Shown one piece after another: positions 4,447 to 5,728 of a stretch of 5,728 nucleotides of DNA. A program made the position numbers and the translations under genes. Origin of the DNA: an uncultured Pseudomonadota bacterium (GTDB lineage Bacteria > Myxococcota_A > UBA796 > CAJQPC01); contig CALGIB010000460.1 in NCBI GenBank assembly GCA_937915955.1, positions 1 through 5,728 of the forward strand, in the 5' to 3' direction. How positions within the stretch are numbered: the first letter of the stretch is position 1; each line of letters begins with the position of its first letter. The notes beneath the pieces were generated by a model, which was not told the DNA's origin, ran no database searches, and saw nothing but the letters and a program-made list of their open reading frames with translations.

Positions 4447-5728
4447 ATGATCAACGGAGTCGTCGTCGGGATCGTCACGGACAACAAGGACCCCGACGGC
4501 CTGCATCGCGTGCTGGTCGAGTTCCCTGTCCCTGGCGAGGAAGCCCCGTCGAGCTCGTGGTGCCGCTTGTGCTCGCCGATGGCGGGGAAGGCTCGCGGCC
4601 TGGTGATGCTGCCTGATGTCGGGACCGAGGTCGTGCTGGCCTTCGCCTATCGTTCGATGTCCCCCTACATCGTGGGGGCCGTCTACAACGGCGAGGCGGA
4701 CAAGCCGGAGCCCTACAAGAACGACGACTCCGAGAACAACCTGCGTGTGTTCTGGTCGCGGAACGACCACATGGTCATCTTCGACGACACAGCGGGGGCC
4801 GAGAAGGTGGCGCTCGGCGCTGGCGCGGGCTCGCGCATGGACGTGACGAGCGGTCCCATCTACCAGGTGCTCGACGCGGCCCAGAAGACGGTCACCGAGT
4901 ACTCCGACAAGGACACGATCTGGGAGGCGGTCGAGAAGATCTCGCTGAAGTGCAAGGACTTCAAGCTCGAGTGCGACACGATCGAGATCGAGGCGGGCCA
5001 GACCGCTGTCTTCGAGTCAGGCCAGCTGACCACGCAGGACGGCGGAAAGATGGCCATCTACAAGGCCGACATGGTCCACATCAACGGCGGCGCGCCCCTG
5101 CCGTCGAAGCCGACGCTGGTGACCCCGACCCACAAACACCCCCCGACCACGGCGGACGGAAGCTCGGACAGCTCGTCGTCCGGTGGAGCCGGTGGTGGTG
5201 CGGGCGGCTCCGGCGGTGGTGCGGGTGGCTCCGGCGGTGGTGCGGGTGGCTCCGGCGGCTCGGAGAGCTCCGGGGTGAGCCTCGACGTGGGCCCCGACGG
5301 CGTCTCGGTCGACGTGGCGGGGGCCGGCTTCGAGGCCGGGGTCGACGTCGGCATGGATGGCAAGGTCAGCGGCGACCTGAATGTCGGAGATGGTGCCTTC
5401 ACGGCCAGCGGGGACAGCGCGGGCAAGTGGGACGCGAAGCTCGACACCGACGTGGTGGACGTGAGCGCGGACAGCACGGGCAAGTGGGGCGCCTCGCTGG
5501 ACACCGACGCGGTGGACGTCTCGGCGGACAGCTCGGGCAAGGTCGAGGGCAGCGTCGGCGGCGTCGACTTTGGCTTCGGCGGCGACGAGGAAGGCGGTCG
5601 GGAAGGGACCGGCAAGCCTGGCGGCGCTCCAGGCGGCGGCGGCCCCAGCGGGGGCTCCGGTCCTGGCAAGGCGGCCTCTCGGGCTGAGCGGGCCGAGCGG
5701 GCCGAGGCCGGCGGCATGCCCTCAGGTG
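4447..5728 (+). CDS. Spike protein with His-x-His apex and long C-terminal extension, 3' end beyond window
   Basis: This frame is open from ATG 4447 to the window edge without a stop: 427 residues visible, incomplete. GGGAG (4437-4441) is the ribosome site; the gap from the first spike gene is 16 bases, so they are one operon. Residues 1-82 are the OB-fold (GIVTDNKDPDGLHRVLVEFP, WCRLCSPMAG, GLVMLPDVGTEV, YIVGAVYNG). Residues 97-215 are the beta needle, sharing NNLRVF, FDDTAGAEK and ISLKCKDF with the first copy. Residues 228-231 read Thr-His-Lys-His. An HxH at this place binds iron at the apex of phage P2 gpV and phi92 gp138; by analogy this copy carries its own tip. A Ser/Gly linker follows (239-272), then a beta-like region with 19-residue repeats from 323, a Gly/Pro-rich stretch, and a charged Ala/Arg/Glu segment (RAERAERAEA) at the edge. 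The extension is probably cargo, an effector carrier or a display region; no toxin motif is visible yet. Confidence 0.85.
   Translation, partial: MINGVVVGIVTDNKDPDGLHRVLVEFPVPGEEAPSSSWCRLCSPMAGKARGLVMLPDVGTEVVLAFAYRSMSPYIVGAVYNGEADKPEPYKNDDSENNLRVFWSRNDHMVIFDDTAGAEKVALGAGAGSRMDVTSGPIYQVLDAAQKTVTEYSDKDTIWEAVEKISLKCKDFKLECDTIEIEAGQTAVFESGQLTTQDGGKMAIYKADMVHINGGAPLPSKPTLVTPTHKHPPTTADGSSDSSSSGGAGGGAGGSGGGAGGSGGGAGGSGGSESSGVSLDVGPDGVSVDVAGAGFEAGVDVGMDGKVSGDLNVGDGAFTASGDSAGKWDAKLDTDVVDVSADSTGKWGASLDTDAVDVSADSSGKVEGSVGGVDFGFGGDEEGGREGTGKPGGAPGGGGPSGGSGPGKAASRAERAERAEAGGMPSG
5194..5256 (+). repeat. 21-bp tandem repeat, three copies, Gly/Ser linker
   Basis: Copies at 5194-5214, 5215-5235 and 5236-5256 encode GGAGGSG three times. 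The second and third are identical at the DNA level; the first differs by one silent base (GGC for GGT at 5203-5205). The unit is a multiple of three, so copy-number change alters linker length without breaking the frame. It separates the spike needle from the C-terminal extension. Confidence 0.9.
5413..5577 (+). repeat. 57-bp (19-residue) repeats in the spike extension
   Basis: Two full units: DSAGKWDAKLDTDVVDVSA (5413-5469) and DSTGKWGASLDTDAVDVSA (5470-5526). A degraded third unit starts DSSGKVEGSVGGVDFG (from 5527). A weaker related turn, DGKVSGDLNVGDGAFTASG, precedes them. The units diverge more in DNA than the linker repeat does, so they are older and kept at protein level. The alternating pattern suggests stacked beta strands. 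Confidence 0.8.

Noticed and set aside
4950..5687. 245-residue plus-strand frame rich in Arg and Gly
   Set aside because: It is a shifted frame of the second spike gene, which continues in its own frame from 4447 with homologous domains.
5058..5717. 219-residue minus-strand open frame rich in Pro and Ser
   Set aside because: It is the complement of the Gly/Asp/Ser-rich spike extension; the proline runs mirror the glycine linker repeat.

Overview
The window is strongly GC-rich, with C or G at nearly every third codon position. Two secretory genes carry very short leaders without N-terminal positive charges. A terrestrial or marine Gram-negative bacterium of the Myxococcota / former Deltaproteobacteria type is the best guess; this rests on composition and coding style only. 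An outer-membrane beta-barrel gene supports a Gram-negative envelope.

Left part (1-2489): an envelope block. It opens with the 3' end of an acidic, beta-rich, probably secreted protein (3-383). A small minus-strand gene follows (about 347-562) with a convincing coding pattern and no function I recognise. A short divergent region then holds a perfect 7-bp inverted repeat (594-609). After it come a small acidic putative lipoprotein (631-1131) and, overlapping its stop codon by one base, a 452-residue outer-membrane beta-barrel protein that ends in Phe (1131-2489).

Right part (2530-5728): a spike-tip module of a contractile injection machine (type VI secretion system, extracellular contractile injection system or tailocin). 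A stand-alone 106-residue PAAR tip protein (2530-2850) is followed, with its stop codon overlapped, by a class I SAM-dependent methyltransferase with an N-terminal zinc ribbon (2847-3587, probable CTG start). After a 162-bp non-coding gap with a weak promoter candidate come two tandem, paralogous gp5/gpV-type spike genes. The first (3750-4430) is a bare OB-fold plus needle. The second (4447 to beyond the window) has the same core, then a His-Lys-His motif like the metal-binding apex of phage P2 gpV, a 21-bp tandem-repeat Gly/Ser linker, 19-residue repeats, and a Gly-rich then Ala/Arg/Glu-rich tail that is still open at the window end. It looks like a spike carrying a C-terminal cargo or display extension.

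Proposed working model (inference): the spikes form the trimeric central needle. The PAAR protein could cap the blunt-ended first spike. The second spike carries its own apex and an extension that may be delivered or displayed. Hub, tube, sheath and ATPase genes, needed to name the machine, are not in the window. No rRNA, tRNA, CRISPR array, insertion sequence or convincing terminator was seen.
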